Positions 19,696-28,821 of a DNA stretch of 64,000 nt are shown one piece after another. Under the pieces are notes generated by a model, which did no database searches, was not told the DNA's origin, and saw nothing but the letters and a program-made list of their open reading frames with translations. Positions within the stretch are counted from its first letter, which is position 1, and each line of letters opens with the position of its first letter. The DNA comes from Fuerstiella sp. (GTDB lineage Bacteria > Planctomycetota > Planctomycetia > Planctomycetales > Planctomycetaceae): contig JAQWOH010000025.1 in assembly GCA_029245955.1 (NCBI GenBank), forward strand, positions 154,645 through 218,644, read 5' to 3'. The translations under genes were made by a program, and so were the position numbers.

Positions 19696-20991
19696 ATGTC
19701 TTCTCGTTCCCCATCATCAATCGCGGTGGAACGACGTGGCGGACGCGTGCGGAAGAGGCGATTGCTGGTTTGTCTGGCGTTGTTGACGTCGGTTGGGTTG
19801 GTCATCTGGTGGCAGGATCGACCTCTGCGAGAAATATCGGCACTGCTGGCCGAAGAGGACTTTGATGCCTCGCTGACATTGGCAAACGAGTTTCTGGCAG
19901 GACATCGGCGTGACAGTCGTGCACAGATTCTCAAAGCCCGCGCACTAACCGGGCTCGGCCGCCACGATGCTGCGGACGCATTGTTTCGCAGAGTTGCGCT
20001 GGAATCGAGCGGGTTTCCCGATGACTCGGACGCTCTGCGTGCATGGTCGGTAAGTCTGTTGTCTTCGGAAAAATGGCTTCGCGCAGTTTCCGTTCTGGAA
20101 ATTCTTCATCAGAGCGCGCCGGCCGATCCGGAAACGCTGTATCGCCTGACGGTGGCCCGAATTCGTCTCAGACAATACGAAGACGCGCTGCACTCCGCAA
20201 AACAACTGTCGACGGTCTCTGGTCATGAAGAAGAGGCCCACGTCATGATCGGAACAATCCATCACGATCGAGGGAATCGCCAGGCCGCACTGGATGCCTG
20301 GGAAGTTGTGCTGAATACGAATCCGGCGGCGACAAATCTTCAGATTTCTGCGGGCGAGTTCAAGGCGATGGTTGGAGAGGAATTGCTCGAACTGGGATTT
20401 CCACAGCGTGCAGCCGAGATTCTGGAAGAGAGTGTAAAAACCGAATCAATGGCCCGAGCCTATACGTACCTGGGCAGAGCCTATTCTCAGACCAATCGAC
20501 AGGCGAAGGCCAGTCAGGCCTGGCAGGATGCGTTGCGCTGTGACGACATGGACGTGGAGGCCCGCGAGGAACTGGCGAATGCGGCGTTGCGAGAGCGACA
20601 GCCGCAGCAAGCCGTTGAGCTGATGCAGCCGTTGGCAGCGGCAAATCGCATAAAAAGCAGTTCAGCTTATGTTCTTCAGCGTGCCTATGCGCAACTGCAG
20701 CAGAAAGAAAATACCGAGCGGTGGCGGGACCGTGCCAACGCCCTGCGGGAGATCGAGAAGAAGAGAAGCCAGATCGCTGAGCTGATTCGAAAGGAAAAGG
20801 ATCCTTTCTGGTCCGGATTTCTTCACGCATACGACCTGGCAGATCAGAAGCAATGGGCTAGTGCCGAACGAATTGTGAGCGACATGCTGTTGCAGCACCC
20901 GGACGCAGATCTGCTGCGGGATCTGGCGGAGTCCATTCGTCAACGGAATCAGCTTCCTGAGTTGAGTCGGCTGATGGGAAAGCAATACTGA
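19696..20991 (+). CDS. membrane-anchored TPR protein
   Basis: A 431-residue protein with a basic N-terminus, one transmembrane segment near residues 23-40 (LLVCLALLTSVGLVIWW) and a long helical domain of tetratricopeptide repeats (examples: LYRLTVARIRLRQYEDALHS, ARAYTYLGRAYSQTNRQAKA). The topology suggests an N-terminal anchor with repeats outside the cytoplasm. TPRs bind partner proteins, and the following CRTAC1-type lipoprotein is a plausible partner because such pairs recur together in planctomycetes. A second TPR gene closes the block at 27064. Start ATG; no strong ribosome binding site. Biological role unknown. Confidence 0.82.
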   Translation: MSSRSPSSIAVERRGGRVRKRRLLVCLALLTSVGLVIWWQDRPLREISALLAEEDFDASLTLANEFLAGHRRDSRAQILKARALTGLGRHDAADALFRRVALESSGFPDDSDALRAWSVSLLSSEKWLRAVSVLEILHQSAPADPETLYRLTVARIRLRQYEDALHSAKQLSTVSGHEEEAHVMIGTIHHDRGNRQAALDAWEVVLNTNPAATNLQISAGEFKAMVGEELLELGFPQRAAEILEESVKTESMARAYTYLGRAYSQTNRQAKASQAWQDALRCDDMDVEAREELANAALRERQPQQAVELMQPLAAANRIKSSSAYVLQRAYAQLQQKENTERWRDRANALREIEKKRSQIAELIRKEKDPFWSGFLHAYDLADQKQWASAERIVSDMLLQHPDADLLRDLAESIRQRNQLPELSRLMGKQY

Positions 20992-21175
20992 GGCAGCTTA
21001 CTTCCTGTCATAGGCGATACTGGCTCGTCACAGCGACGGAACTGCAACAAGAAAGCGTTCTTCGTCGCCACATGTCGGCATCAAATGCTGTAGACTACTA
21101 CGGCACAGTGAGCTGAGAGAGCGTGAATCATTTACCGGCTGCGATGTCCCAACGTTGACGATCCGTCCTGACCAC

Positions 21176-22981
21176 ATGCCACTGACACCATCAACCAAAT
21201 GTGCCATTGTGCTTGCGTGTGCCGTCGCTGGCTGTAAGCAGCAGGCCGATTCAGGGCCTCCGAAGGACAGAACTCAGCCCGCCGGGGACCACGTCTTCGT
21301 GAATCCCACCACGAACGCGTCGGTGGATAAACCGCGACCTGGTCCGGCTGATGAGCATACCACAATCCGGCTGTTCGAAGTCCCCGTTGCTGCAAGTGGT
21401 GTCGACTTTCAGCACGTCAGCGGCAATTCAAAGGAGAAGCCGTTTCCGGCAGCGAACGGAAGTGGCATGGGGATGATTGATTGCGATCTTGACGGTCGAG
21501 TCGATCTTTATTTTGCAACCGGACGTTCATTTCCATTCGATTCCGAAAGCGACGGGCCGGTCAACAGAATCTATCGCAATCTGGGTGCACTGAAATTTCA
21601 GGATGTCACCAGTGAATCCGGGCTGGGCGATGCGGGGTATGGCGTTGCCGTCGCCGTCGGTGACTTCGATGCGGACGGTTTTCCGGACGTGTATGTCACT
21701 CGGTTTGGCCAGAACCGCCTGTATCGCAATCTGGGTGACGGTACGTTTGAATCGTATCCGCTTTTGTCCGGAGGAAACTTTTCGACCAGTGCAGCGTTTC
21801 TCGATGCCAATGCCGACGGTTTGCTCGACTTGTATGTCTGTAATTACGGCGAGTGGTCGTTTGATGAGAATCCGTTTTGTGGTGATCGAGCAGCCGACGT
21901 TCGGATCTTCTGCAGCCCCAAGTCGCTGAAGCCCGAGCAGGATTGTCTTTTGCAGAATCTCGCCGACGGCACGTTTCAGGACGTGACGTCGGCGGCAGGT
22001 CTAGACGAACTGAGTGGTCGTGCTCAGGGAGTTCTGGCATCCGATGTCGATGGCGACGGCGATGTGGACCTGTATATCGGGAACGACATACATCCGAATT
22101 TTCTGTACATGAATACCGGCGGTGGCAAATTCTCAGATGTCACGGAAATCAGCGGAACCGCATATGATCGGAACGGTCAGATGCAGGCGGGTATGGGCGT
22201 CGCGGGGGGCGATGTTAACCGAGACGGCCTGTGGGATCTGTTCGTCACCAATTTTGAAGGCGAATACAACACGCTGTATCTGCAGCATTCTTTAAATGAC
22301 TTTCACGATGTTTCCACGACCCACGGCCTTGCCGCGGCCTCGAAACCGTGGGTCGGCTGGGGAACCGCGATCGTTGATCTGGATCTTGACGGCTGGAAGG
22401 ATCTGATCGTCACGAACGGACACGTAGACGACAATCTACAGCAGATGTCACGCGATGTTCCCTGGGAACAGCCTGCACTGGTGTGGCAGAACAACGAGGG
22501 ACGTTTTCAGATGCTGGGCAATTCTGTGGGGAGCTACTTTGGAAAATCGCATCCGGGGCGCGGGCTAGCCACGGCGGATCTGGACAATGATGGCGACACT
22601 GATGTCGTGATCACGCACCAGGATCAGCGTCCGGCCGTTTTGCGTAACGATGTCATTACGGAAGCTGCAGGTCCAGCTTCGTCGCTGTATTTAAGACTGA
22701 TCGGAAGAGTCAGCAATCGCGACGCAGTGGGCGGCAGAGTCATGGTCCCGTCCGCTGCGGTGCCACAGATTGAACAGGTGGAAAACGGAGGCAGTTACCT
22801 GTCCGCTCATGATTCGCGTTTGATTCTGGCAGTCGATAACGCCGGGACAATTGACATCGAAATCCTATGGCCGTCGGGAGTTTCCAGTCGAATCAGCGGT
22901 CTGGACCCCGCGCGGGATTATGATATCGTGGAACCCGTGGAGACCGGTTCCGCACCTTTGGTTTTCTATCGTCCGTCATGA
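21176..22981 (+). CDS. CRTAC1-type FG-GAP/ASPIC-UnbV lipoprotein
   Basis: About 601 residues. The lipoprotein signal CAIVLACAVAGC follows the ATG at 21176; a TTG 21 bases upstream is less likely. The body is a seven-bladed integrin-like propeller with repeated Ca-binding FG-GAP loops (DCDLDGRVDLYFATG, VGDFDADGFPDVYVTRFG, ASDVDGDGDVDLYIGND, TADLDNDGDTDVVITH). The last ~80 residues are an ASPIC/UnbV domain (NRDAVGGRV, ENGGSYLSAHD, VDNAGTIDIEILWPSG). It probably acts as an outer-surface calcium-dependent binding protein. Its paralogue at 25209 lies in the same block, with a TPR gene beside each. Confidence 0.9.
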   Translation: MPLTPSTKCAIVLACAVAGCKQQADSGPPKDRTQPAGDHVFVNPTTNASVDKPRPGPADEHTTIRLFEVPVAASGVDFQHVSGNSKEKPFPAANGSGMGMIDCDLDGRVDLYFATGRSFPFDSESDGPVNRIYRNLGALKFQDVTSESGLGDAGYGVAVAVGDFDADGFPDVYVTRFGQNRLYRNLGDGTFESYPLLSGGNFSTSAAFLDANADGLLDLYVCNYGEWSFDENPFCGDRAADVRIFCSPKSLKPEQDCLLQNLADGTFQDVTSAAGLDELSGRAQGVLASDVDGDGDVDLYIGNDIHPNFLYMNTGGGKFSDVTEISGTAYDRNGQMQAGMGVAGGDVNRDGLWDLFVTNFEGEYNTLYLQHSLNDFHDVSTTHGLAAASKPWVGWGTAIVDLDLDGWKDLIVTNGHVDDNLQQMSRDVPWEQPALVWQNNEGRFQMLGNSVGSYFGKSHPGRGLATADLDNDGDTDVVITHQDQRPAVLRNDVITEAAGPASSLYLRLIGRVSNRDAVGGRVMVPSAAVPQIEQVENGGSYLSAHDSRLILAVDNAGTIDIEILWPSGVSSRISGLDPARDYDIVEPVETGSAPLVFYRPS

Positions 22982-23000
22982 TTTGCCAGAAAGTCCAGCT

Positions 23001-23714
23001 GTGACCGAAACGACCGAACCGGATGATCGATCGAGTTCTGCCGAAACTCCTTCGGTAAAAGAGGGGGCTTCACTCGTCAGCGTTGCAGTCCTGTGCATCC
23101 TGGCTGGCGTAACCGCCTGGGCGTGTTATGTTTGGGTGACCGGAGAGAACGGATTCGATATTCGTCGTTTCGCAATGGTGGGTGAAAGGCAGATCGAATT
23201 TCATGCTGTTGACGGTGACGTCTTCTTTAATGATGAACCGGTCAGGGTCGGCCACGTCGCGGCGGTTTCGGTAGTTGACAGGTATGGTTTGACCCGCGTG
23301 ATTGGTCCAATTACTGATAATGGAACGTTTGAATTCTATACAGAAGTCGATGGCAAACTGACGAAAGGGGTGCCCGTCGGCGAATACAAGTTACTGTTGA
23401 TGGTGTCTCATCCATCTCCTGGCCTGGGGGCCCCATCGCCAATGCTGCCTCCCCAGTACTACGATCCGGCCCGTACGCCGCTCTCGATGGCAGTGACGTC
23501 TGACCCGGATGGCAAGCACATCACCATCAAGGAACATGGAGAGCTACTTCCTGATGTTGCAGGACAAAGTGCACGGTTCCGGCCTGATGATGAGCGGGAA
23601 ACCGACGCCCCTGTAGAAGCAGGCGATGCGTCAGAAGCAGGCGATGCGTCAGAAGCAGGTGACGCTGTACAAGATCCAGCAGACACGCCCAACGCTGAGG
23701 ACACCGCAACATGA
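23001..23714 (+). CDS. single-pass anchored protein with transthyretin-like domain and acidic repeat tail
   Basis: A 237-residue product from a GTG start just after the CRTAC1 gene. One transmembrane segment lies near residues 24-47 (VSVAVLCILAGVTAWACYVWV). Residues ~65-170 are beta-rich and resemble the small transthyretin/carboxypeptidase-regulatory-like secreted domains frequent in planctomycetes (GDVFFNDEPVRVGHVA, GVPVGEYKLLLMVSHPSP). The tail has the tandem peptide EAGDAS, encoded by an 18-bp DNA repeat. Function unknown. Its tight position implies co-transcription with the CRTAC1 gene. Confidence 0.65.
   Translation: MTETTEPDDRSSSAETPSVKEGASLVSVAVLCILAGVTAWACYVWVTGENGFDIRRFAMVGERQIEFHAVDGDVFFNDEPVRVGHVAAVSVVDRYGLTRVIGPITDNGTFEFYTEVDGKLTKGVPVGEYKLLLMVSHPSPGLGAPSPMLPPQYYDPARTPLSMAVTSDPDGKHITIKEHGELLPDVAGQSARFRPDDERETDAPVEAGDASEAGDASEAGDAVQDPADTPNAEDTAT
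23616..23666 (+). repeat. 18-bp tandem repeat, about 2.8 copies, within the coding sequence
   Basis: Two identical copies of gaagcaggcgatgcgtca (23616-23633, 23634-23651) and a partial diverged third copy to 23666. Each encodes EAGDAS. In-frame length keeps the gene open, as expected for slippage-tolerant coding repeats. Confidence 0.9.
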
Positions 23715-23917
23715 CAGTAAATCCGAGCAGTTTGAGACATTTCAGGGGAAACAAGGTTCGAATTCGGCACGTATTTGCGTTATTATCAGATGTGGAATAT
23801 TCGGGTTGATGGACGTTTATTGCATCAGCTCCCACCGCCGGAACGACATTGTATTTAACACGTTCTCGCAGTTGCGTTTTCTTGTTTTTGATTGTTCGTA
23901 TTCAAAGGTCATGGCCA

Positions 23918-24979
23918 ATGAAATCCCAAAGACACTTGCGTGTTGGATTCACGTTGATCGAATTGCTGGTAGTAATCGCAATCATTGCGATCCTGATTGC
24001 ACTGCTGCTGCCTGCCGTACAGCAGGCGCGCGAGGCCGCTCGGCGAACCCAGTGCAAGAACAATCTGAAGCAGCTTGGGCTGGCACAGCACAATTATCAC
24101 GATGTCTACAACTTGTTTCCCGCAACAATTGGCTGGAATGCGACTCCTGATGAACGCAAAGGGAATTTCTCTGACAAGGTCGCAATGCTGCCATATATCG
24201 ACCGAGCGGCGGAGTACAATCTGCGTGACGAAAACCGGCGACCGTATGAGCCGAGCGGCTGGCACGGGTCAGACAACATCACAGCATTTGGTGGAACAAT
24301 TCCGGCCTTTAACTGTCCATCGGTGTCGAAGGATCACGCTGACAGTAGGCACAACCAGACATCCTTTACCTATGCGGTCAACATGGGGGTGATGCGTTAC
24401 AATGGTGGTGGTCGACAGGGAACACATAATGGGGTCGGGTACTACGCCGCCCCCGGCGGGATTACCGCGGACTCGTCCGTTAGTTTTTCAAGCCTGATTG
24501 ACGGGGCCTCGAACACGGCGTCATATGCAGAATTTGTTCCATCACCGGGTGCTGCCGGAACAGGAGGTACTCAGAGTCCGCATCTGAAGAAATTCCAAAC
24601 TTACCAATGGGCCGCAAACGTTCCGACACACGACGGTTTGCGAGACTCCTGTCTGGCTAATGCCGCCGCAGGAGACATGGGTAACAGCAATAACACCTGG
24701 CGTCAGTCGATTAAGGGTTCTGCCTGGTCGTGGGCGTTCATCGGAACAGGAGCCGCATATTCACACAATATGTTGCCAAATGAGCCGTCCTGCCACCATA
24801 TGTTTGGCGGCACTGACTGGGGTGGAGACTCCATGATGGCAGCTGGCAGTCTTCATACGGGTGGTGCGCAGATATTGCTGGCAGATGGCAGTGTTCGGTT
24901 CGTCTCGGAAAACATCGACACGTCTACCTGGTGGTCACTTGGAACCCGCAATGGCAGTGAGGTGCTAGGCGAATTCTAA
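23918..24979 (+). CDS. DUF1559 prepilin-like protein
   Basis: A 353-residue protein with the type IV prepilin leader [19 protein letters not shown], cleaved before the Phe by a prepilin peptidase, then [15 protein letters not shown]. It is followed by the DUF1559 body, with the usual C-terminal [21 protein letters not shown] (H-G-G, then D-G-S). The ATG at 23918 gives a normal short basic leader; the frame is open further upstream. DUF1559 proteins are massively expanded in planctomycetes and form secreted pseudopilin-like structures of unknown role. It lies in the middle of the TPR/CRTAC1 block, and a perfect terminator hairpin follows. Confidence 0.93.
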   Translation: MKSQRHLRVGFTLIELLVVIAIIAILIALLLPAVQQAREAARRTQCKNNLKQLGLAQHNYHDVYNLFPATIGWNATPDERKGNFSDKVAMLPYIDRAAEYNLRDENRRPYEPSGWHGSDNITAFGGTIPAFNCPSVSKDHADSRHNQTSFTYAVNMGVMRYNGGGRQGTHNGVGYYAAPGGITADSSVSFSSLIDGASNTASYAEFVPSPGAAGTGGTQSPHLKKFQTYQWAANVPTHDGLRDSCLANAAAGDMGNSNNTWRQSIKGSAWSWAFIGTGAAYSHNMLPNEPSCHHMFGGTDWGGDSMMAAGSLHTGGAQILLADGSVRFVSENIDTSTWWSLGTRNGSEVLGEF

Positions 24980-25012
24980 GCTGTCCGCCTGATATCACGT
25001 TGTAATCAATTT

Positions 25013-25054
25013 ACAGAAGAAGCCGAACCCTTCAACGGGTTCGGCTTCTTCTGT
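25013..25054 (+). terminator. perfect 18-bp intrinsic-type hairpin
   Basis: acagaagaagccgaaccc and its exact complement flank a six-base loop (ttcaac). It lies 33 bases after the DUF1559 stop. The flanks are weakly A/T and the U-tract is short (ctgtaaag), so it may work as a bidirectional terminator. It separates the two halves of the TPR/CRTAC1 block. Confidence 0.8.
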
Positions 25055-25208
25055 AAAGAGACGTCATGATTCTGAAATTGCGTCTCAGGCATAATCAGTA
25101 AGCTGCGGGGCGTCACAACGACCTGAATCATCAGCCGACTGGTTTCTGCTACGGTACGCGACAGATGTTTCTGTATAGTGACGCTTGTGCCAGAGAATTC
25201 ACCTCGAA

Positions 25209-27038
25209 ATGGTTTGCCGATACGACAATCACTTGATCCTGCTGCTGGCGATGTTCGCTGTGTTCGGATGTACGAGCAGAGATGAATCGGCTTCAACGGG
25301 TCAACGTCGCCCCGAATCTCCTGTCATCACTTCCAAGTCGGCCGGCAGTCACGATCTGGCGCAGTTACTTGACGTGAATGATTCCGGCGATGCCGAGTCT
25401 CAAGAGACGTCATTACGATTCAGAGATGTGGCTCTGTCCTCAAACGTTTCTTTCCAGCGTTTCAGTGATGCCGTTCCCGATCGCTATTTTCTGCCTGAAG
25501 TGATGGGCGGAGGTGTTGCCTTGTTTGATTACGACAACGACGGCCAGCTTGACCTGTACGCGACAAACGGTATTCCGCTGTGGGATTCTGTTCCCCGGCA
25601 GGTGAATCCTGAGAATCAACTGTTTCGGAATTGCGGCCGCGGGCAATTCGTAACGGTGACGGCTCTATCAAAGTCCGGTGACAGTCATTTCGGCCAGGGG
25701 TGCGCTGTCGGAGATTTCAACGCTGACGGCTTTCCGGATCTCTATGTGACCAACTACGGGCGGAACTCGCTGTTCGTCAATAATGGAGACGGGACATTTA
25801 GGGATGGCACAGCCGCCGCCGGACTCGGAGACCCGTACTGGGGCACCAGTGCCGTCTGGTTCGATGCGAACCGTGATGGACTGCTGGACCTTTACGTCGT
25901 GAATTACCTGAACCTTAGCCGTGAGAACCATGAGGTATGCACATACGGTGGGGTACGAGGTTACTGCGGACCAGGCCGTTGGGAGGGTGTCGCAGATCTG
26001 CTGTGCCTGAACCAGGGTGCTGGTGACTTCAGGGTCACATCGGCATTTGATGCACAGGATGCACAACTGGCAAAGGGGCTGGCCGTGGTGGTCTGCGATT
26101 TCGACGGGGATACGCAGCCTGAAATCTATGTGGCCAACGACATGGTACCCAACCTGCTGTTGACGCGAGCGACGGAAGCAGCGTCAGACACAGAACCGTT
26201 GTTCCGGAATGTTGCGGAACATGCCGGGTGTGCTGTCAGTAGTGATGGACGTAATGAGGCCAGCATGGGAGTCGCATGTTCGGATTTCGACAACGATGGA
26301 AAAGTCGACATCTTTCTTACCCATTACTTTCAGCATAAGAACACGTTGTATCGAAATCTGGATTCTCTGCTGTTCGAAGATAACAGTCGTCGTTCACGTG
26401 CTGCGGCGACGAGTTTTGACACACTTGGCTTTGGAACAGTGGCCGGTGACTTTGATCATGACAGTGATGCTGATCTGTTCATCGCAAATGGGCACGTGCT
26501 CGGGCCCTTGCATGAGCCCAATGCGATGAGGCCCCAGATGCTTGAAAACGACAGTCATGGCGTGTTTCGTGACTCGGCCAGTGAAATCGGTGACTATTTT
26601 GTCCAGACCTGTGTTGGCCGCGGTGCGGCCAAAGGCGATTTTGACAATGACGGAAAGGTCGATATCGCCGTCAGTCATATCGATCGTCCAATGGCGCTGC
26701 TTCACAACGAAACGCACGTGTCGCATCGGTTTATCGGTCTGGAACTTCTTCCGAGAGACCGTGTTTTTCCGGTGGGTGGCCAGGTGATTGTGATTGCCGG
26801 CACGCAACGTCACGTTGTTCCGATCATTGGCGGCGGTAGTTATCTGTCTTCGTCTGACCCGCGAGTCGTTGTCGGGCTGGGAGAGCACGAAGGACCGGTC
26901 GACGTTTCAGTTGTCTGGCCCGGTCGTGACACAGAGACGTTTCAAGATTTGTCGCCGGGGCGTTACTGGCAGGTTCGTGAAGGAAAGACGGGGCAGCCTT
27001 CGCTGGTGTTTTCTAGCGGCGGTGATTCCACGAATTAA
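25209..27038 (+). CDS. CRTAC1-type FG-GAP/ASPIC-UnbV lipoprotein, second copy
   Basis: About 609 residues. The lipoprotein signal LILLLAMFAVFGC places the lipidated cysteine near residue 21. The ATG at 25209 is preferred over the upstream TTG at 25185. FG-GAP loops are regularly spaced (DYDNDGQLDLYATNG, VGDFNADGFPDLYVTNYG, CSDFDNDGKVDIFLTHY, KGDFDNDGKVDIAVSHID). The ASPIC/UnbV domain ends the protein (VVPIIGGGSYLSSSD, VDVSVVWPGRD). It is paralogous to the protein at 21176 but clearly diverged, especially in blades 4-5, where extra cysteines occur (VCTYGGVRGYCGPG). A TPR gene follows directly. Outer-surface binding role inferred. Confidence 0.9.
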   Translation: MVCRYDNHLILLLAMFAVFGCTSRDESASTGQRRPESPVITSKSAGSHDLAQLLDVNDSGDAESQETSLRFRDVALSSNVSFQRFSDAVPDRYFLPEVMGGGVALFDYDNDGQLDLYATNGIPLWDSVPRQVNPENQLFRNCGRGQFVTVTALSKSGDSHFGQGCAVGDFNADGFPDLYVTNYGRNSLFVNNGDGTFRDGTAAAGLGDPYWGTSAVWFDANRDGLLDLYVVNYLNLSRENHEVCTYGGVRGYCGPGRWEGVADLLCLNQGAGDFRVTSAFDAQDAQLAKGLAVVVCDFDGDTQPEIYVANDMVPNLLLTRATEAASDTEPLFRNVAEHAGCAVSSDGRNEASMGVACSDFDNDGKVDIFLTHYFQHKNTLYRNLDSLLFEDNSRRSRAAATSFDTLGFGTVAGDFDHDSDADLFIANGHVLGPLHEPNAMRPQMLENDSHGVFRDSASEIGDYFVQTCVGRGAAKGDFDNDGKVDIAVSHIDRPMALLHNETHVSHRFIGLELLPRDRVFPVGGQVIVIAGTQRHVVPIIGGGSYLSSSDPRVVVGLGEHEGPVDVSVVWPGRDTETFQDLSPGRYWQVREGKTGQPSLVFSSGGDSTN

Positions 27039-27063
27039 CAGCGTGCATGTTTGATGAATTCGA

Positions 27064-28416
27064 ATGACAGATCCGGACGGACAACCTGATCCCAATGATG
27101 ACGTGCAGTCAACGCCGTCCAGAGGGCAGTCGCGAGAATCTTTCTCTCGGTGGCGTATCTGCTTTCTGGTCATTGGTGTCGCGGCTGTTGCCTGTGCAGG
27201 CCGCTGGTACTGGTCGATCGAATCGGGTCTTGAACACGGTCAACAGGCTGCTGCTCGCGGGCACTGGAATAAAGCTCGCGATTACCTGGACCGCTACCTG
27301 TCGTGGCATCCCGAAGATGCCGCGGCCCGTCTGCTGATCGCTGAAGCACTCGTCAGGGGGGATGTCCAGGCGGGGGCTGAATCTGTGGATCGGGCGATTG
27401 CGCACCTCGCGCGGATTGATGATGACTCACCACTGGCGGCCAAAGCACGACTGCAGCAGGCCCGTCTTTCGCTGCTGATTCTGCAGCAACCTGCGGCGGC
27501 TGAAGCGTTATTGAAACGGTCGCTTGAATTGGAGACGAATTCGCCTGATGCCAATATACTGATGTGGAAGCTGTTGGATGTGACAGGGCGTCATATCGAC
27601 AGTCGAGACTATTTTTGGCGTGCCTACGAGGTGTATGTGCCGTCGGCGCGGCCATCTTTGCTTCGCGACTGGTTTCTTGCAGAGTTCTATCCGGAATCCG
27701 CGAATTCCAGTTTTCACAATGCAATGGGCGCTCGCGCTGTCGGCAAACTTCCGGCGTCCATCAGTTTGCTGGTGATACTTCGTGAAAGCGAGCCTGAAGC
27801 GCATTTTCTGCACGCCGCCCTGGCGTCCTATTATCTGGACAGAGGGCAGCCAAAATCGTCACTGGAATTACTGAAGGAAACTCCTGATCTGGCACAGGCA
27901 ATGACGACACCGTTTTTTGTTTCTGTCCTGTTTCAATCGCTGGTTGATCTGGGCGAAACTGAAAAAGCAAAGACGTGTTTCAAACAGTTTCCACGGCGTG
28001 GGGCCACCAGCTACCTTTACCTGCGTTCCAAAGCCATGTTTCACCACTACGTGCAGCAGGATGCCGCTGCGGCTGTAGCAGCCTACGAAGAAGCACTTTC
28101 GCAGTGGCCGGCAAAGTTTGACTGGGGACTGCTGACGAAACAATCTGAGTGTTTAAGGAAGGTCGGACGCACGGATGAAGCCGAGCAGGTTCAGGAACGG
28201 GTCACACAGCTAACGACTGTCGTTCTTACAGAAGACAAAACCAACGTGCTGCGTGACAAACTGCGTAACTTGAATGATCCGGATGTCGCCGGGGAACTGG
28301 CTGAAGTTTACACAGAGTTCGGGCTGAAAAGGGAAGCCGTCGCCTGGCGGGAGCATCAGAAGAAACTTCTGATGTCCGTCCCGTCCTTGCTTCCTTCGTC
28401 CACGTCGGCAAAGTAA
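27064..28416 (+). CDS. membrane-anchored TPR protein, second copy
   Basis: A 450-residue protein: polar N-terminus (~30 residues), one transmembrane segment (WRICFLVIGVAAVACAGRWYW), then a long TPR array (ARGHWNKARDYLDRYLSWHP, AAARLLIAEALVRGDVQAG). The layout matches the TPR protein at 19696. It begins 25 bases after the second CRTAC1 gene, which suggests co-transcription and co-function. The last ~60 residues hold a predicted helical region and a Ser/Pro-rich end. Function is inferred from the partnership only. Confidence 0.82.
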   Translation: MTDPDGQPDPNDDVQSTPSRGQSRESFSRWRICFLVIGVAAVACAGRWYWSIESGLEHGQQAAARGHWNKARDYLDRYLSWHPEDAAARLLIAEALVRGDVQAGAESVDRAIAHLARIDDDSPLAAKARLQQARLSLLILQQPAAAEALLKRSLELETNSPDANILMWKLLDVTGRHIDSRDYFWRAYEVYVPSARPSLLRDWFLAEFYPESANSSFHNAMGARAVGKLPASISLLVILRESEPEAHFLHAALASYYLDRGQPKSSLELLKETPDLAQAMTTPFFVSVLFQSLVDLGETEKAKTCFKQFPRRGATSYLYLRSKAMFHHYVQQDAAAAVAAYEEALSQWPAKFDWGLLTKQSECLRKVGRTDEAEQVQERVTQLTTVVLTEDKTNVLRDKLRNLNDPDVAGELAEVYTEFGLKREAVAWREHQKKLLMSVPSLLPSSTSAK

Positions 28417-28473
28417 CCTGCGGGGTATGTGTTCACAAACTACTTACTTTCTTTCTGTCGAAGTGATGTTGCC

Positions 28474-28659
28474 ATGAATCGTTTGTTCAGTTTGGGGTGT
28501 CTGTCTTTGCTGTTTACATTTGTTGGATGTGGTGGTGTGGCGGAAGAGGCTCCTCCCACGGAAGCGCCCGAAATGAGCGCCGAGGAAACTCAAGATATGA
28601 ACGATCAGATGGAGATGATGAAGAAAATGCAGGAATCCGGCGGTACTGAGTCCAAGTAG
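28474..28659 (+). CDS. mini-lipoprotein, function unknown
   Basis: A 61-residue product. Signal and lipobox: MNRLFSLGCLSLLFTFVGC, lipidated cysteine at residue 19. The mature part is acidic, rich in Glu, Pro and Met (EMSAEETQDMNDQMEMMKKM) and likely helical or disordered. It sits 57 bases after the second TPR gene and is probably the last gene of the block. It is convergent with the amidohydrolase. No family recognised. Confidence 0.65.
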   Translation: MNRLFSLGCLSLLFTFVGCGGVAEEAPPTEAPEMSAEETQDMNDQMEMMKKMQESGGTESK

Positions 28660-28821
28660 TGCACTGCGGACTGGCATGAGGACCTGCTGTCCCTGTCAGT
28701 TGCAAAGGCAGGGCGTCGCGAGGAATCGTCCCCGGACCTCCGGCAGTACACGCTGTCGCGTGCGTTCAGGCGTGGATCTGTCTCCTGATCGGTTTCGACA
28801 TGGACAGAGCGACCTTGGTGG

